NCBI RefSeq assembly: GCF_001307805.1
Contig: NZ_CP013862.1
Span: 2,418,001-2,482,000, forward strand
Length of the DNA stretch: 64,000 bases
DNA from: Lentibacillus amyloliquefaciens
GTDB lineage: Bacteria > Bacillota > Bacilli > Bacillales > Amphibacillaceae
Direction of reading: 5' to 3'
The notes under the pieces are model-generated. The model worked only from the letters and a program-made list of their open reading frames with translations. It was not told the DNA's origin and did no database searches. The translations under genes were made by a program, and so were the position numbers. Shown here piece by piece: positions 15,479 to 24,098 of the stretch. The stretch's first letter is position 1. Every line of letters begins with the position of its first letter.

Positions 15479-16282
15479 ATGAACCAAGTACCTGCAGCCC
15501 TAACAATCGCCGGTACCGATCCAAGCGGCGGCGCCGGCGTTCAGGCTGATCTTAAAACATTTCAGGAATTAAAAACGTATGGCATGTCGGTCATTACATC
15601 TGTTGTTGCCCAGAATACAACAGGCGTTCAGGATGCAGAGCATATGTCGGTACCAATGATTAAGCAGCAGTTGGGATCGGTTATTTCCGATATTCCGTTC
15701 CAGGCATTCAAAACCGGCATGCTGGCTAACATCGAGATTATGGACGCTGTTGCAGAAAAAATTTCCGGATTGGATATTCCTTATATTATGGACCCGGTTA
15801 TGGTAACGACAAGCGGACATACGTTAATCGCAGAGGATTCCCGCGCGTACCTGCGTAAGAATCTGTTGCCAATGACAGCGTTGGTTACACCGAATATCCT
15901 GGAGACAGAGGTGATTACCGGAGAAACAATAAAAACACCCGAAGACATGCAGCAGGCGGCCAAGCAAATTGTTCATCAATTCGGCGCAGGTGCTGCGCTC
16001 GTGAAAGGCGGTCATATGGCGGATGAAGCAGTCGACTTTTTATACGATGGTGAAAAGTTGCATACGTTCTCAACCGAGCGCATCGATACGACAAACACAC
16101 ACGGAACGGGATGTACCTATTCAGCAGCCATTGCGGCTTATGTAAGCCACGGTTACAAGCTGCCGGATGCCGTCCGAAAGGCAAAAGATTTTATAACGGC
16201 AGCTATCCGCCATTCATTTTCCGTCGGACAAGGGAGCGGTCCGACCAATCAGTGGGCACATCGAATAGAAAGGGTGAAGTAA
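15479..16282 (+). CDS. thiD: Hydroxymethylpyrimidine/phosphomethylpyrimidine kinase
   Basis: A 267-residue ribokinase-fold enzyme that phosphorylates HMP and HMP-P to HMP-PP, the pyrimidine half of thiamine. Motifs: GTDPSGGAGVQADLKTF at 12-28, the MDPVMVTTSGHTLI substrate loop, and the anion-hole motif NTHGTGCTYSAAIAA near residue 206. The length is normal. AAGGAGG precedes the ATG, 12 bases after thiW. Together with ThiM and ThiE it completes salvage of both thiamine moieties. Confidence 0.95.
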   Translation: MNQVPAALTIAGTDPSGGAGVQADLKTFQELKTYGMSVITSVVAQNTTGVQDAEHMSVPMIKQQLGSVISDIPFQAFKTGMLANIEIMDAVAEKISGLDIPYIMDPVMVTTSGHTLIAEDSRAYLRKNLLPMTALVTPNILETEVITGETIKTPEDMQQAAKQIVHQFGAGAALVKGGHMADEAVDFLYDGEKLHTFSTERIDTTNTHGTGCTYSAAIAAYVSHGYKLPDAVRKAKDFITAAIRHSFSVGQGSGPTNQWAHRIERVK

Positions 16283-17053
16283 ATGAAACAAACCATTATT
16301 CAAGAAGCACGCGAAACGATGCCGCTCATCCATCATCTGACCAATCAAGTTGTCATGAATTTTTCAGCTAACGGGCTGTTGGCGTTCGGTGCTGCACCGG
16401 TCATGGCCAAAGCTGAAAAAGAAGCAGCTGATATGGCTTCCAATGCCGATGCTGTCCTGCTCAATATCGGGACGCTGACAGCCGATGAACTTTCGGCGAT
16501 GATCCATGCAGGAGTCGCCGCCAACGAAAAAAGTATTCCGGTTGTACTTGATCCTGTAGGTGTTGCCGCAACCCCGTTCCGAACAAAAGCTGTGAAAAAT
16601 ATTCTGGAACAAGTGAAACCGACTGTGATTAAAGGAAACGCAGGGGAACTTGCACACCTGGTAGAAATTCCCTGGGAAACAAAGGGTGTCGAATCAGTCG
16701 GTGACGGCAATGCCGATGAGATTGCGACTAAAGTGGCTGAAACATATCAAACGGCTGCTGTTGTCACCGGAAAAACGGATGTGATTTGCACTGGCAACAA
16801 GGTTTTGCAGAATCAAACAGGCCACCCGATATTAGGTCAAATTACCGGCGCCGGCTGTCTGCTCGGATCAATTTTAACAGCTTGCCTGACAACAAACGAG
16901 TCCATCGGGGAACAGGCATTAACCGCACTTAAATTTTACGGGTGCGCCGCAGAACATGCTGCCGGGCGAACAGATGTCAATGGTCCGGGAACGTTCCTCC
17001 CCCATTTCATCGATGCGCTGTCACTTGACCCCTCCGAACTGGAAAGAACATAA
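16283..17053 (+). CDS. thiM: Hydroxyethylthiazole kinase
   Basis: A 256-residue enzyme phosphorylating hydroxyethylthiazole, the compound brought in by ThiW. The N-terminal substrate segment PLIHHLTNQVVMNFSANGLLAFGAAPVMA, VVLDPVGVAATPFR, the VIKGNAGEL region and the catalytic GQITGAGCLLGS loop are all present. The ATG directly follows the thiD stop codon, and AAAGGGTGA, within the end of thiD, serves as its ribosome site, so the two are translationally linked. Confidence 0.95.
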   Translation: MKQTIIQEARETMPLIHHLTNQVVMNFSANGLLAFGAAPVMAKAEKEAADMASNADAVLLNIGTLTADELSAMIHAGVAANEKSIPVVLDPVGVAATPFRTKAVKNILEQVKPTVIKGNAGELAHLVEIPWETKGVESVGDGNADEIATKVAETYQTAAVVTGKTDVICTGNKVLQNQTGHPILGQITGAGCLLGSILTACLTTNESIGEQALTALKFYGCAAEHAAGRTDVNGPGTFLPHFIDALSLDPSELERT

Positions 17054-17056
17054 CTT

Positions 17057-17662
17057 ATGAATCTCAGAAAATACTTTATCATGGGGAGTCAGAATTGTGA
17101 CCGAAAACCTGAAGATATTCTCGAAGAAGCGGCAAAATCCGGCATTACCGCTTTCCAGTACCGGGAAAAAGGGACGGGCGCTTTAACCGGACAAGAAAAG
17201 CTGACACTGGGACAGAGGCTGCGTGACATTTGCACCCGTCATCATGTCCTATTTTTCGTAAATGATGATACTGACCTGGTCGAACCGCTGGAAGCTGATG
17301 GCATCCATCTTGGACAGGATGACATGCCTCTTGAAAAAGCGCGGGAGATGTATCCTGATAAACTAATTGGATTATCTGTGTCAAATCAATCCGAAGTCGA
17401 CAATAGCTCCATTCAGCTGGCTGACTATCTCGGGGCCGGTTCGGTATTCGAAACACCATCCAAGGACGATGCCGAACAAACAGTCGGACTGGAATGGATC
17501 AGAACATTGAGGCGTCAATATCCCAACATGCCGATTGTCGGGATCGGCGGGATTACTGAAGAAAATGCGGTCTCCGTCATTGACGTCGGAGCGGATGGCG
17601 TTGCTGTCATTTCAGCCATCACCCTGGCCGGCAATGTGACGGAAGCTGTTAGGAAGCTTTGA
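17057..17662 (+). CDS. thiE: Thiamine-phosphate synthase
   Basis: A 201-residue TIM-barrel enzyme joining HMP-PP and thiazole phosphate into thiamine monophosphate. Family motifs: the QYREKGTG pyrophosphate region, FFVNDDTDLVEPLEADGIHLGQDD with the metal-binding aspartates, LIGLSVSNQSEV, and the phosphate-binding VGIGGITEENA and GADGVAVISAI loops. It starts 4 bases after thiM with only a weak GGAAAG site, consistent with coupling. ThiC, ThiG and ThiS are not in this operon, so it is a salvage unit. Confidence 0.95.
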   Translation: MNLRKYFIMGSQNCDRKPEDILEEAAKSGITAFQYREKGTGALTGQEKLTLGQRLRDICTRHHVLFFVNDDTDLVEPLEADGIHLGQDDMPLEKAREMYPDKLIGLSVSNQSEVDNSSIQLADYLGAGSVFETPSKDDAEQTVGLEWIRTLRRQYPNMPIVGIGGITEENAVSVIDVGADGVAVISAITLAGNVTEAVRKL

Positions 17663-17697
17663 ATGGGAAAAGAAAACGTCTTTTCCCATTCTGCTTT
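17662..17697 (+). terminator. Terminator of the thi operon
   Basis: AATGGGAAAAGA pairs perfectly with TCTTTTCCCATT (12 bp, 5-base loop), followed by CTGCTTT. Confidence 0.8.
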
Positions 17698-17895
17698 ACT
17701 CCATTTAAGCAAACTGTTTAATAACCCATCATATCGGCTCACTCACATTTTACCGAACAAATTGTGAACTTAAGCAGATTCTGTGAAAACTTCAGCCAAA
17801 TTCGGTTTGATGAAACTTTTATGCCATTTTTTCGTAATTTATTATAGATGGTGCCACACCAAAGATTGTGATCCCCTTTTGTTAACTTTAATCAT

Positions 17896-18636
17896 TTAGT
17901 TTGTATTCCGCTCTGCATACTCAGCCATCGCATCCCGCATGAACACAGCCAGACCGTCACCATATTTGTCGATGTTTTTCGTGAAGCGCTCGTCATCGAC
18001 ATACATCTGTCCGAGTCCTTTAAAAGCATCAAGTGAGTAGTTGCCAATTTTATTCAGGTAATCATACCAGACTTTTATGGCAGCTTGTGCTTCATCCGAG
18101 TCAGGTGTTTGATGTCGGACAGCTGCAATATCCCGATAAATTCGATCAAATTCTTCGCCCATTCTTTTCTGTTCATCTTTTGACATCTGCTTGATTTTAG
18201 CATTTGATTCATCAATTGCCTCATCACCCCAGCGTTCGCGTGCTTCCTGTTCATATGGGTTGTGACTGAAGTCAATTCCTTCAAATTTTTCCTTATCACT
18301 CATTTCAATCTCTCCTTTCGCATGCCGGATCGTCTTATCAATTGTCGCAATCATGTTATCGAGACGGGAACGTTCCTCCAGCAGCATCTTACGCTGGACC
18401 CGAAGTGCCTCTTCCCTGTCAAATGATCGACTATTGATAATCTCCTTTATTTTTTTCAAAGGGAAGCCCAGCTGTTTAAAAAACAGTATCTGCTGTAATG
18501 TTTCGAGATCCTTCTCTGAATAGATCCGGTAGCCTGATTCTGTTGTCTGCTCCGGCTTCAGAAGACCGATCTCATCATAATGATGCAGTGTGCGCACACT
18601 GATGCCGACTAATCCGGCCACTTCTTTTACTTTCAT
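17896..18636 (-). CDS. MerR-family regulator with TipAS effector domain
   Basis: A 246-residue transcription activator. Residues 1-70 form the MerR winged helix (VKEVAGLVGISVRTLHHYDEIGLLKPEQTTESGYRIYS), a coiled-coil dimerisation helix follows, and the C-terminal ~130 residues match the TipAS/Mta effector domain (HNPYEQEARERWGDEAIDESNAKI...). Mta/TipA proteins bind hydrophobic drugs and activate efflux genes. ATG at 18636 follows GGGAGGTCAT; the TTG just before it is too close. No efflux gene adjoins, so the targets may be distant. The gene has its own MerR-type promoter. Confidence 0.9.
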   Translation of the reverse strand: MKVKEVAGLVGISVRTLHHYDEIGLLKPEQTTESGYRIYSEKDLETLQQILFFKQLGFPLKKIKEIINSRSFDREEALRVQRKMLLEERSRLDNMIATIDKTIRHAKGEIEMSDKEKFEGIDFSHNPYEQEARERWGDEAIDESNAKIKQMSKDEQKRMGEEFDRIYRDIAAVRHQTPDSDEAQAAIKVWYDYLNKIGNYSLDAFKGLGQMYVDDERFTKNIDKYGDGLAVFMRDAMAEYAERNTN

Positions 18637-18660
18637 CAATATGACCTCCCTTCAATTGTT

Positions 18661-18691
18661 ACTGTAAAGTATAACGTAACGTTAGAGTCAA
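18661..18691 (-). promoter_or_regulatory. MerR-type promoter with 19-bp spacer
   Basis: Read leftward: TTGACT at 18686-18691, TACAGT at 18661-18666, separated by 19 bp. The overlong spacer carries the two-fold symmetric CTAACGTTACGTTATAC, the classic arrangement that MerR/Mta activators untwist. This indicates autoregulation. Confidence 0.75.
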
Positions 18692-18726
18692 TAGGGGATG
18701 ACTGAAATTAAATCCGTATTAGTGTT

Positions 18727-19053
18727 TGTTCAAAAAGGAGGATAAAGTGAAGCTTCATTCAGCGGAATGATTTTTTCCGTTGAATGTTAATTGAACAGAA
18801 TCGGGCATTTATGGTCAGTTAGCCGCCGTTGTTTGGCGGGTTACTGATTCATTATATGCGGAAAAAAAAGACCGAGAAGTTCGAGGCGGCGCAGTTTCGA
18901 GCAGTGGAATGTATGCCTATAGATACATGAGCACAAGGAATGCTTCCCTGAATCCGCATCGCAAGCGAGCATTAGTAGTTTTCTTTTCCAAGGAGCGGAG
19001 AAACCAGCCAACTAGAAACACCGACGTGTCATTGTTACCGAACTTTTTGAACA
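18727..19053. mobile_element. TIR element (copy G2) interrupted by another repeat
   Basis: The ends are TGTTCAAAAAG (18727-18737) and its exact complement CTTTTTGAACA (19043-19053). Inside, GACCGAGAAGTTCGAGGCGGCG and, near the right end, GAAACACCGACGTGTCATT are shared with the copy at 33751. Eleven bases from the left end it is split by a copy of the structured dispersed element (18738-18864). No protein is encoded. MITE-like by structure. Confidence 0.75.
18738..18864 (+). repeat. Structured dispersed element, copy C (nested)
   Basis: About 127 bp. Hairpin I pairs ATTCAGCGGAA with TTCCGTTGAAT; linker CAGAATCGGGCATTTA; hairpin II pairs GGTCAGTTAGCCGCC with GGCGGGTTACTGATT. AAAAAG occurs on both flanks (18732-18737 and 18865-18870), as expected of a target-site duplication made on insertion into the surrounding TIR element. 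Confidence 0.8.
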
Positions 19054-19158
19054 ACCTCTATTATTTAAAAAGACAAAATCACCAGCATCATACGCCCATA
19101 CAACAATAGACGAATAGCCATATGCTAAAGAGAAAGAAAAATAAGGAGGAAATTGAAT

Positions 19159-19623
19159 ATGAATCATAACCAGCCACCATATGACGATGCAAGAATATTT
19201 AATCTGCCATGGTTTCAAGATGGCGGTCCCGGGTCAGGGCCTCCATTCGGCGGACCACCCGGACAATCAGGAGGCGGTCCTCCATTCAGTGGGCCACCCG
19301 GACAGTCTGGTGGAGGACCACCGTCAGGATTTCCGGGTGGACAGCAGCAAGTCAGTGCACCCTCATCCCCGCCTCCGTCATTCACACCACAACAGCCACA
19401 AACACAGCAGGTACAAGGTGACTTCGGTGTATTTGCAGTCGATCCGGGGGCAATCCAGAGATGCTTATTTCGATTCACGTATATCTGGCTAAGATGGGAT
19501 TCATTCTGGTTTTTCCCGGTCTTTATCGGCAGACAGTCGATTGCAGGCTTTAGGTGGCAGCAGAACAGATGGGTCTACTATGGTGTCGACTTAAATAATA
19601 TACAGTCATTCCAGTGCTATTAG
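19159..19623 (+). CDS. Gly/Pro-rich protein with conserved aromatic C-terminal domain
   Basis: A 154-residue protein. After IFNLPWFQ come about 45 residues of collagen-like GGPP/GQSGGG repeats, then a Pro/Gln-rich linker, then a ~55-residue aromatic domain (RCLFRFTYIWLRWDSFWFFPVFIG, FRWQQNRWVYYGVDLNNI). The C-terminal domain resembles conserved hypothetical proteins of Bacillaceae, often on spore surfaces, but I cannot name a family. There is no signal peptide. ATG at 19159 follows AAGGAGGA. Single gene with a terminator; a spore-coat role is only a guess. Confidence 0.72.
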   Translation: MNHNQPPYDDARIFNLPWFQDGGPGSGPPFGGPPGQSGGGPPFSGPPGQSGGGPPSGFPGGQQQVSAPSSPPPSFTPQQPQTQQVQGDFGVFAVDPGAIQRCLFRFTYIWLRWDSFWFFPVFIGRQSIAGFRWQQNRWVYYGVDLNNIQSFQCY

Positions 19624-19683
19624 ATCCAATTGCCAGGAACGGTCTCGTTTTCCTGTTATTGATAGCCTCGGAGAAGATATAAC

Positions 19684-19716
19684 AAAAGCCACCATTCGAT
19701 GCGAACGGTGGCTTTT
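19684..19716. terminator. Bidirectional terminator
   Basis: AAAAGCCACC and GGTGGCTTTT pair around a short inner CG/CG step, between the Gly/Pro-rich gene and the oppositely oriented squalene/phytoene synthase gene. Confidence 0.82.
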
Positions 19717-19718
19717 CT

Positions 19719-20540
19719 TCAGTCATTTTTAATATCTTCAACAATAGTCTCAACTTCATTCCTGGAAATCTTTTCACGGCCTTCTTTTAATGCCTTTAAA
19801 GTACGCTTAGCTAATGCAAGCGGAATCCGGCAAAACAGCTTTATCGTCCGGGTATTGATATCCTTCAGGTATTCATCCGCCTTGGTCAGATTTTTTTCAG
19901 TATAGGCGAACAAATCATCACGCGTCCATCCGTCCGGAACAAAACTGACACCGCGTTCTTTGTCTTCATCCTGATTCCGTAAAACATTAACAGCCTGAAG
20001 ACCGCGGCCATAGCCAATCGCAAGCCCCCGGTCGGTCTGTGTCCCGTCATACCATTGCCAAATATCAGACAGCATAACCCCGACAAGACCGGCTACATAA
20101 TAGGTATAATCATCCAGATCATTCTCGTTTTTGATATGCCATTCTTTTTCGGCCCAGTCTGCCATACCGGAAGCCATAACGCCCGTTGACTCTTTTACCT
20201 TACCGGCAATCCCATCCGGGCAAAGGCGAACCCAGTCGCCAAGCCGTAACGACACCTCAGGCAAAATCGTTTCATAAGGCTGTACTAATTCGTGAAAAGC
20301 TTCTTCATCAAAGGTGTCACGTTTCAATAATTCACTTATCGCGCGGAGCAAATATTGTTTTGTTTCTGATTCCAATTCTTCATGATCTTCTATTTCATCA
20401 ACAGCACGCATGCATAAATAGGCTGAGCCCACCGTCTGATCCAGCGGAGACTTCAGCAGCGTAATCGGTATGTAAAATGTGCGGCTTGTCTGTTTCAATA
20501 TGTTATTTGCATCTTTTTGCAACTTTTTCGCTTCACTCAA
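19719..20540 (-). CDS. Squalene/phytoene synthase family protein
   Basis: A 273-residue trans-isoprenyl-diphosphate synthase of the head-to-head (squalene/phytoene) family. Seen: SRTFYIP (19-25), the first Asp-rich motif DEIED (48-52), and the second motif region NVLRNQDED (185-193). In the second motif the usual first aspartate of DxxED is Asn, so activity may differ, as suggested for the B. subtilis paralogue YisP. TTG at 20540 follows AAGGGAGGCG; the upstream ATGs lack a site. No carotenoid or hopanoid genes adjoin, so the product is uncertain. Confidence 0.8.
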   Translation of the reverse strand: MSEAKKLQKDANNILKQTSRTFYIPITLLKSPLDQTVGSAYLCMRAVDEIEDHEELESETKQYLLRAISELLKRDTFDEEAFHELVQPYETILPEVSLRLGDWVRLCPDGIAGKVKESTGVMASGMADWAEKEWHIKNENDLDDYTYYVAGLVGVMLSDIWQWYDGTQTDRGLAIGYGRGLQAVNVLRNQDEDKERGVSFVPDGWTRDDLFAYTEKNLTKADEYLKDINTRTIKLFCRIPLALAKRTLKALKEGREKISRNEVETIVEDIKND

Positions 20541-20612
20541 CGGTGACGCCTCCCTTAATAGCATTTCCATTATAACAAAAATGACCCGTAAATTATACGA
20601 AAATCATCAAAC

Positions 20613-20640
20613 AAAAAAAGGGAGTACCCTGAAGTACCCC
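20613..20640 (-). terminator. Terminator of the BCCT gene
   Basis: Read leftward, GGGGTAC pairs with GTACTCCC (one bulged base) and is followed by TTTTTTT. Confidence 0.75.
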
Positions 20641-20642
20641 AT

Positions 20643-22205
20643 CTACTTTCTATGGTCGATTTTAATTGGTCTGCCTTTCCTCGGTCTCTCCCACATAAGC
20701 CCTTGTTCAAGCGCCATTTTCCTGGCGATCTGCGGGGCATTCCATAACGGCGGCAACAGCAGGAACGAAACCGGAACAGCCGTTATGACAATTGAGTTTT
20801 GGATAGCCGTGATACTGCCCTCGCCAATCGTGAGGATCATCATTGTTGTTCCGCCAAATATCAGCGCCCAGAAGACACGCAGCCAGCGGGCAGGATGATC
20901 ATTCCCCGTCAAGGTCACAGATACAGTATATGACATGGTATCAGTTGTTGTTGCCACGAACACAATTGAAATAGCAAGAAATAGAACAGCCATCACAGTA
21001 CCCAACGGCAACTGGTCCATAATCGCCATGACAGCGGCAGGCATTCCCGCCTCATTCAACGCGCCTGAAATCGACCCCGGGTTCTCCATTTCATAGAATA
21101 CGCCTGTCCCGCCTATAACGGAAAACCAGAAATTGGTTACAAGCGGCGCGACAATCGATACAGCAATAATCAATTCACGGATTGTTCTGCCGCGGGAGAT
21201 TCGGCTTATAAAAATAATCAGCATCGGGCCATAGCCGATGAACCAGCCCCAGAAAAAGATGGTCCAAGACCCAAGCCACGCATTATCACCGCGGTAAAAA
21301 TTCATCGCAAAGAAATTCTGTAAATACGTACCTGTTCCGCCGATAAATGCATCAATAATAAACAGCGTCGGCCCAATCAGGAGTATAACCCCGCCTAATA
21401 CAAACGTCATACCGACATTGACGCGGCTCAGCAAAAGAATTCCGCGGTCCACCCCTGTTGCAGCGGAAATCGCAGCAATGACCGACAGAACAACAACGAC
21501 CAGAATACTGACAGTTACCGTATTTGGAATATCAAACAAATGATTGAGCCCATAAGATATCTGCAGACCTAGAAAGCCTAACGGTCCCAATGTTCCGGCA
21601 GCTGTTGCAATGATAGAGAAAATATCAGCGGTAGACCCGAGTACACTTTTATGAAAGATTTTCTCTCCAAACATCGGATATAATAGTGCCCGAGGCCGCA
21701 TTGGGTAGCCTTTGCTGTAATGCACATACATCATCACAATGGTAGCCAGTGTCCCAAGGATCGCCCAAGCCAGAAAGCCCCAATGCATAAAACCTTGCGC
21801 AAAAGCAGCCCATATATTATTGAATTCACCGCCGCCAAACAGAGGAGGCGTTGTCATGTAGTGATACATCGGCTCTGAAGCTGCCCAGAAGACACCACCG
21901 CTCGCCAGAAGTGTCACGAGTATCATCGCAACCCAGCGATAATAGCTATATTTCGGTTTATCCATTTTCCCCAATCGAACCCTCCCATATCGGGAGAAAG
22001 CCAAATAAATGCCAATTGCAAAATTACCAAACAGCAATACTTGCCAATACGCTCCAAACAAATCAGCAGAGTAATCAAATAATCGCGTGATCCACTCACT
22101 AACCGCTTCACTGTTTAAGAACGATAATACAATAAATAAAATTAAAAACCCGCCGCTGACGGCAAAAACGGTCCAATCCGTTTTAATTTTTTCTTTTTCC
22201 TGCAA
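20643..22205 (-). CDS. BCCT family transporter (betaine/carnitine/choline type)
   Basis: A 520-residue, 12-helix secondary transporter probably importing a quaternary-amine osmolyte or related compound, apt for a halophile. Seen: GVFWAASEPMYHY in helix 3, the family signature GSWTIFFWGWF, and FISRISRGRTIRE at the cytoplasmic face. The aromatic cage segment reads WFIGYGP where betaine carriers have WWISWSP, so the substrate may not be glycine betaine. TTG at 22205 follows TGGAGGC. A single-gene unit. Confidence 0.88.
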   Translation of the reverse strand: MQEKEKIKTDWTVFAVSGGFLILFIVLSFLNSEAVSEWITRLFDYSADLFGAYWQVLLFGNFAIGIYLAFSRYGRVRLGKMDKPKYSYYRWVAMILVTLLASGGVFWAASEPMYHYMTTPPLFGGGEFNNIWAAFAQGFMHWGFLAWAILGTLATIVMMYVHYSKGYPMRPRALLYPMFGEKIFHKSVLGSTADIFSIIATAAGTLGPLGFLGLQISYGLNHLFDIPNTVTVSILVVVVLSVIAAISAATGVDRGILLLSRVNVGMTFVLGGVILLIGPTLFIIDAFIGGTGTYLQNFFAMNFYRGDNAWLGSWTIFFWGWFIGYGPMLIIFISRISRGRTIRELIIAVSIVAPLVTNFWFSVIGGTGVFYEMENPGSISGALNEAGMPAAVMAIMDQLPLGTVMAVLFLAISIVFVATTTDTMSYTVSVTLTGNDHPARWLRVFWALIFGGTTMMILTIGEGSITAIQNSIVITAVPVSFLLLPPLWNAPQIARKMALEQGLMWERPRKGRPIKIDHRK

Positions 22206-22635
22206 AGTTTGCCTCCATTTTTTAGGAGCAAGTGTCTTAAGCTGTTATGAATGACCGTTGGATGGAAAATGATTATCCTTTGCCCGAACCATTTATCTGC
22301 TCTATCTCTCTAAAAACCATCAGCTTGCTCGTGTTATTTCAAACATAGTGTTTAATTATAGTTTCGTTGAAGAGAATCGTCAATAGAAAAAATGGCCTGC
22401 TATGCAAGTCGCACTCCCGGGCCATCATTTAAGTTAGCCTGCCCAAAAAACCTCGATTGGAAGGCCTGCCCATGCCAAGAATTGTACCGATAAGCGGCAT
22501 TCCCGATTCATGACGCTGCGTTTATAATTTAAGTTCCCCGTTTCCGCTTCTATTTATTAAATTTTTACACGCAACCAGAACATCCAGCTATCGGTGACTC
22601 TCCTTTTCAACATGGCACCGTGCCAATTACCATAC
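22206..22635. other. Intergenic spacer upstream of the BCCT gene
   Basis: About 430 bp without a convincing gene. A six-bp GGCCAT/ATGGCC stem followed leftward by TTTTTT at 22386-22425 may terminate the leftward ytrA-like operon, and GGCACCGTGCC near 22613 is a short palindrome. It should also hold the BCCT promoter, which I could not fix. Confidence 0.4.
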
Positions 22636-23346
22636 CTAATTATCTGCATCAACATGATTCAAATGTACGCCGCTGTCAGAGCTCAATTCTATATTTTCAG
22701 GCACCTTCAAATATACTAGCCCGTTACTGTTTGTTGTATCAACATTGGCAATCCTGCGTTCTCCCGTAAATTGCGCGGTTGGAATTTCCTGTTGAAACAT
22801 GGTAAGGTTTATCCTTGCCGGAACAGGCGGACGGATCGTCATTGAATCAGTGGAAAAATTAATTTTCAATGGGTTCAACCTGTGTGTCATATCATTTCCT
22901 TTGACTATAAATGGCGTACGGTAATGGATCACTTCTACCTTATTTCCTTGCTTATTTACGTTTTCAACATAAAGAGAAGGGGATGGGCCATTTGTGTTTG
23001 CTGTACGCACATGAATCTCCTGATTTTCCATCGTCTCTTCCCATGTTTTCTGTTGAAAGTCGCTCCCGGATTCTTCGATGTTACCACTTGCAGCAAGCTC
23101 ATGTAATGACGGATAGTCTGACGCCTTATGCGCCGAATCAACAACGAAATCAGCATCTTTCGGCAGCAGCATCACCAACGGCACAGACACGATCAGCACT
23201 GCTATGTAAATGCCAAGCATCCACTTCATTAACTTGACATAACTGTTGTTCTTACTTTTCTTTGGCGTGAATTTTAAGGCTGCAAATACAACGGCGCCAA
23301 GGATAAGCATCGTCAATATCATCGGCACAAAGTTTACAAAATTCAT
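22636..23346 (-). CDS. Two-helix membrane protein of the YtrA-like ABC operon
   Basis: A 236-residue protein with two N-terminal membrane helices (FVPMILTMLILGAVVFAALKF and YVKLMKWMLGIYIAVLIVSVPLVML) and a ~170-residue soluble part, predicted outside, rich in beta-strand (RIANVDTTNSNGLVYLKVPENIEL). Unrecognised as a family. Its ATG immediately follows the permease stop (they share one base), so it is the last gene of the GntR-ATPase-permease unit and likely an accessory of that transporter. Confidence 0.7.
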   Translation of the reverse strand: MNFVNFVPMILTMLILGAVVFAALKFTPKKSKNNSYVKLMKWMLGIYIAVLIVSVPLVMLLPKDADFVVDSAHKASDYPSLHELAASGNIEESGSDFQQKTWEETMENQEIHVRTANTNGPSPSLYVENVNKQGNKVEVIHYRTPFIVKGNDMTHRLNPLKINFSTDSMTIRPPVPARINLTMFQQEIPTAQFTGERRIANVDTTNSNGLVYLKVPENIELSSDSGVHLNHVDADN

Positions 23347-24098
23347 TATGTCCTTACCTCCAATCGTTGAGAAACCACGAACGAACCGGCTAGCAGCAGG
23401 CCGGCTGTGATGAGAATTTTACACGCGAATAGCCAAAATGAGGTCTCGTTAAAATAGAAATTCCCTGCTTCTATTAACAAGTGGCCACTGCTTCCCCGGT
23501 CGCCTATTATAAGCAACCCAATGACAGCCACAGGTGTAATATAAGCAAAAGACTTATGAAGATGCACTAATGTTCCAATCAAATACCCAGCGCTGGCAAA
23601 CAGGAAAATAAAGAGTGACGCCGAAAGCATCCCGGTCAGCAATTCCATCGGCGTATCAACTAAACCGGTTTGAATAATGGGCGTGAAATTAAAGAAAAAA
23701 TAGGCAATCACTTTCAGTAAATAGCCTGATAGTATAGCTGTCACACCGCCGACGATACTGGCCGAGAACAGAAAAGCAATATTGGATAAATTGCTGCTGA
23801 GACGATTTGTCACAAAAGCAAAATCATCTTCTCGGTAAGCTTTTGTTTTCATAAGAACAGCACTGATAAAACCCCATAGTATTGTAAATACGAAAACGAT
23901 GTCAGCGGAATAATAACTTATTTCCAGATCAACAATAGCTCCCCCACTATAAAAGTTGCTCGTTGCCCCAAGGGAGAACAGAAGTCCAATCAACTGCAGC
24001 GTGATTAAGGTACTGAACATGCCGGAGAAATTTTTCAGCTTGAAGCGGAATTGCTTCTGCACCAGTTTGACCAGGCTAGGCTTTGTCAAAGACATCAT
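23346..24098 (-). CDS. ABC transporter permease-like membrane protein
   Basis: A 250-residue protein with six hydrophobic helices after a basic N-terminus (PSLVKLVQKQFRFKLKNFSG). It lies directly downstream of, and overlaps by 23 bases, the ATPase gene, so it is taken as the membrane subunit of that ABC system. AAGGAGGG precedes two adjacent ATGs; the second (24095) has better spacing. It resembles the membrane proteins of Bacillus YtrA-type operons, which respond to cell-envelope stress. Substrate unknown. Confidence 0.75.
   Translation of the reverse strand: MMSLTKPSLVKLVQKQFRFKLKNFSGMFSTLITLQLIGLLFSLGATSNFYSGGAIVDLEISYYSADIVFVFTILWGFISAVLMKTKAYREDDFAFVTNRLSSNLSNIAFLFSASIVGGVTAILSGYLLKVIAYFFFNFTPIIQTGLVDTPMELLTGMLSASLFIFLFASAGYLIGTLVHLHKSFAYITPVAVIGLLIIGDRGSSGHLLIEAGNFYFNETSFWLFACKILITAGLLLAGSFVVSQRLEVRT

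Noticed and set aside
19215..19478. Minus-strand 87-codon frame opposite the Gly/Pro-rich gene
   Set aside because: It arises from the repetitive GGPP codons read backwards; the plus-strand gene has the ribosome site and conserved C-terminal domain.
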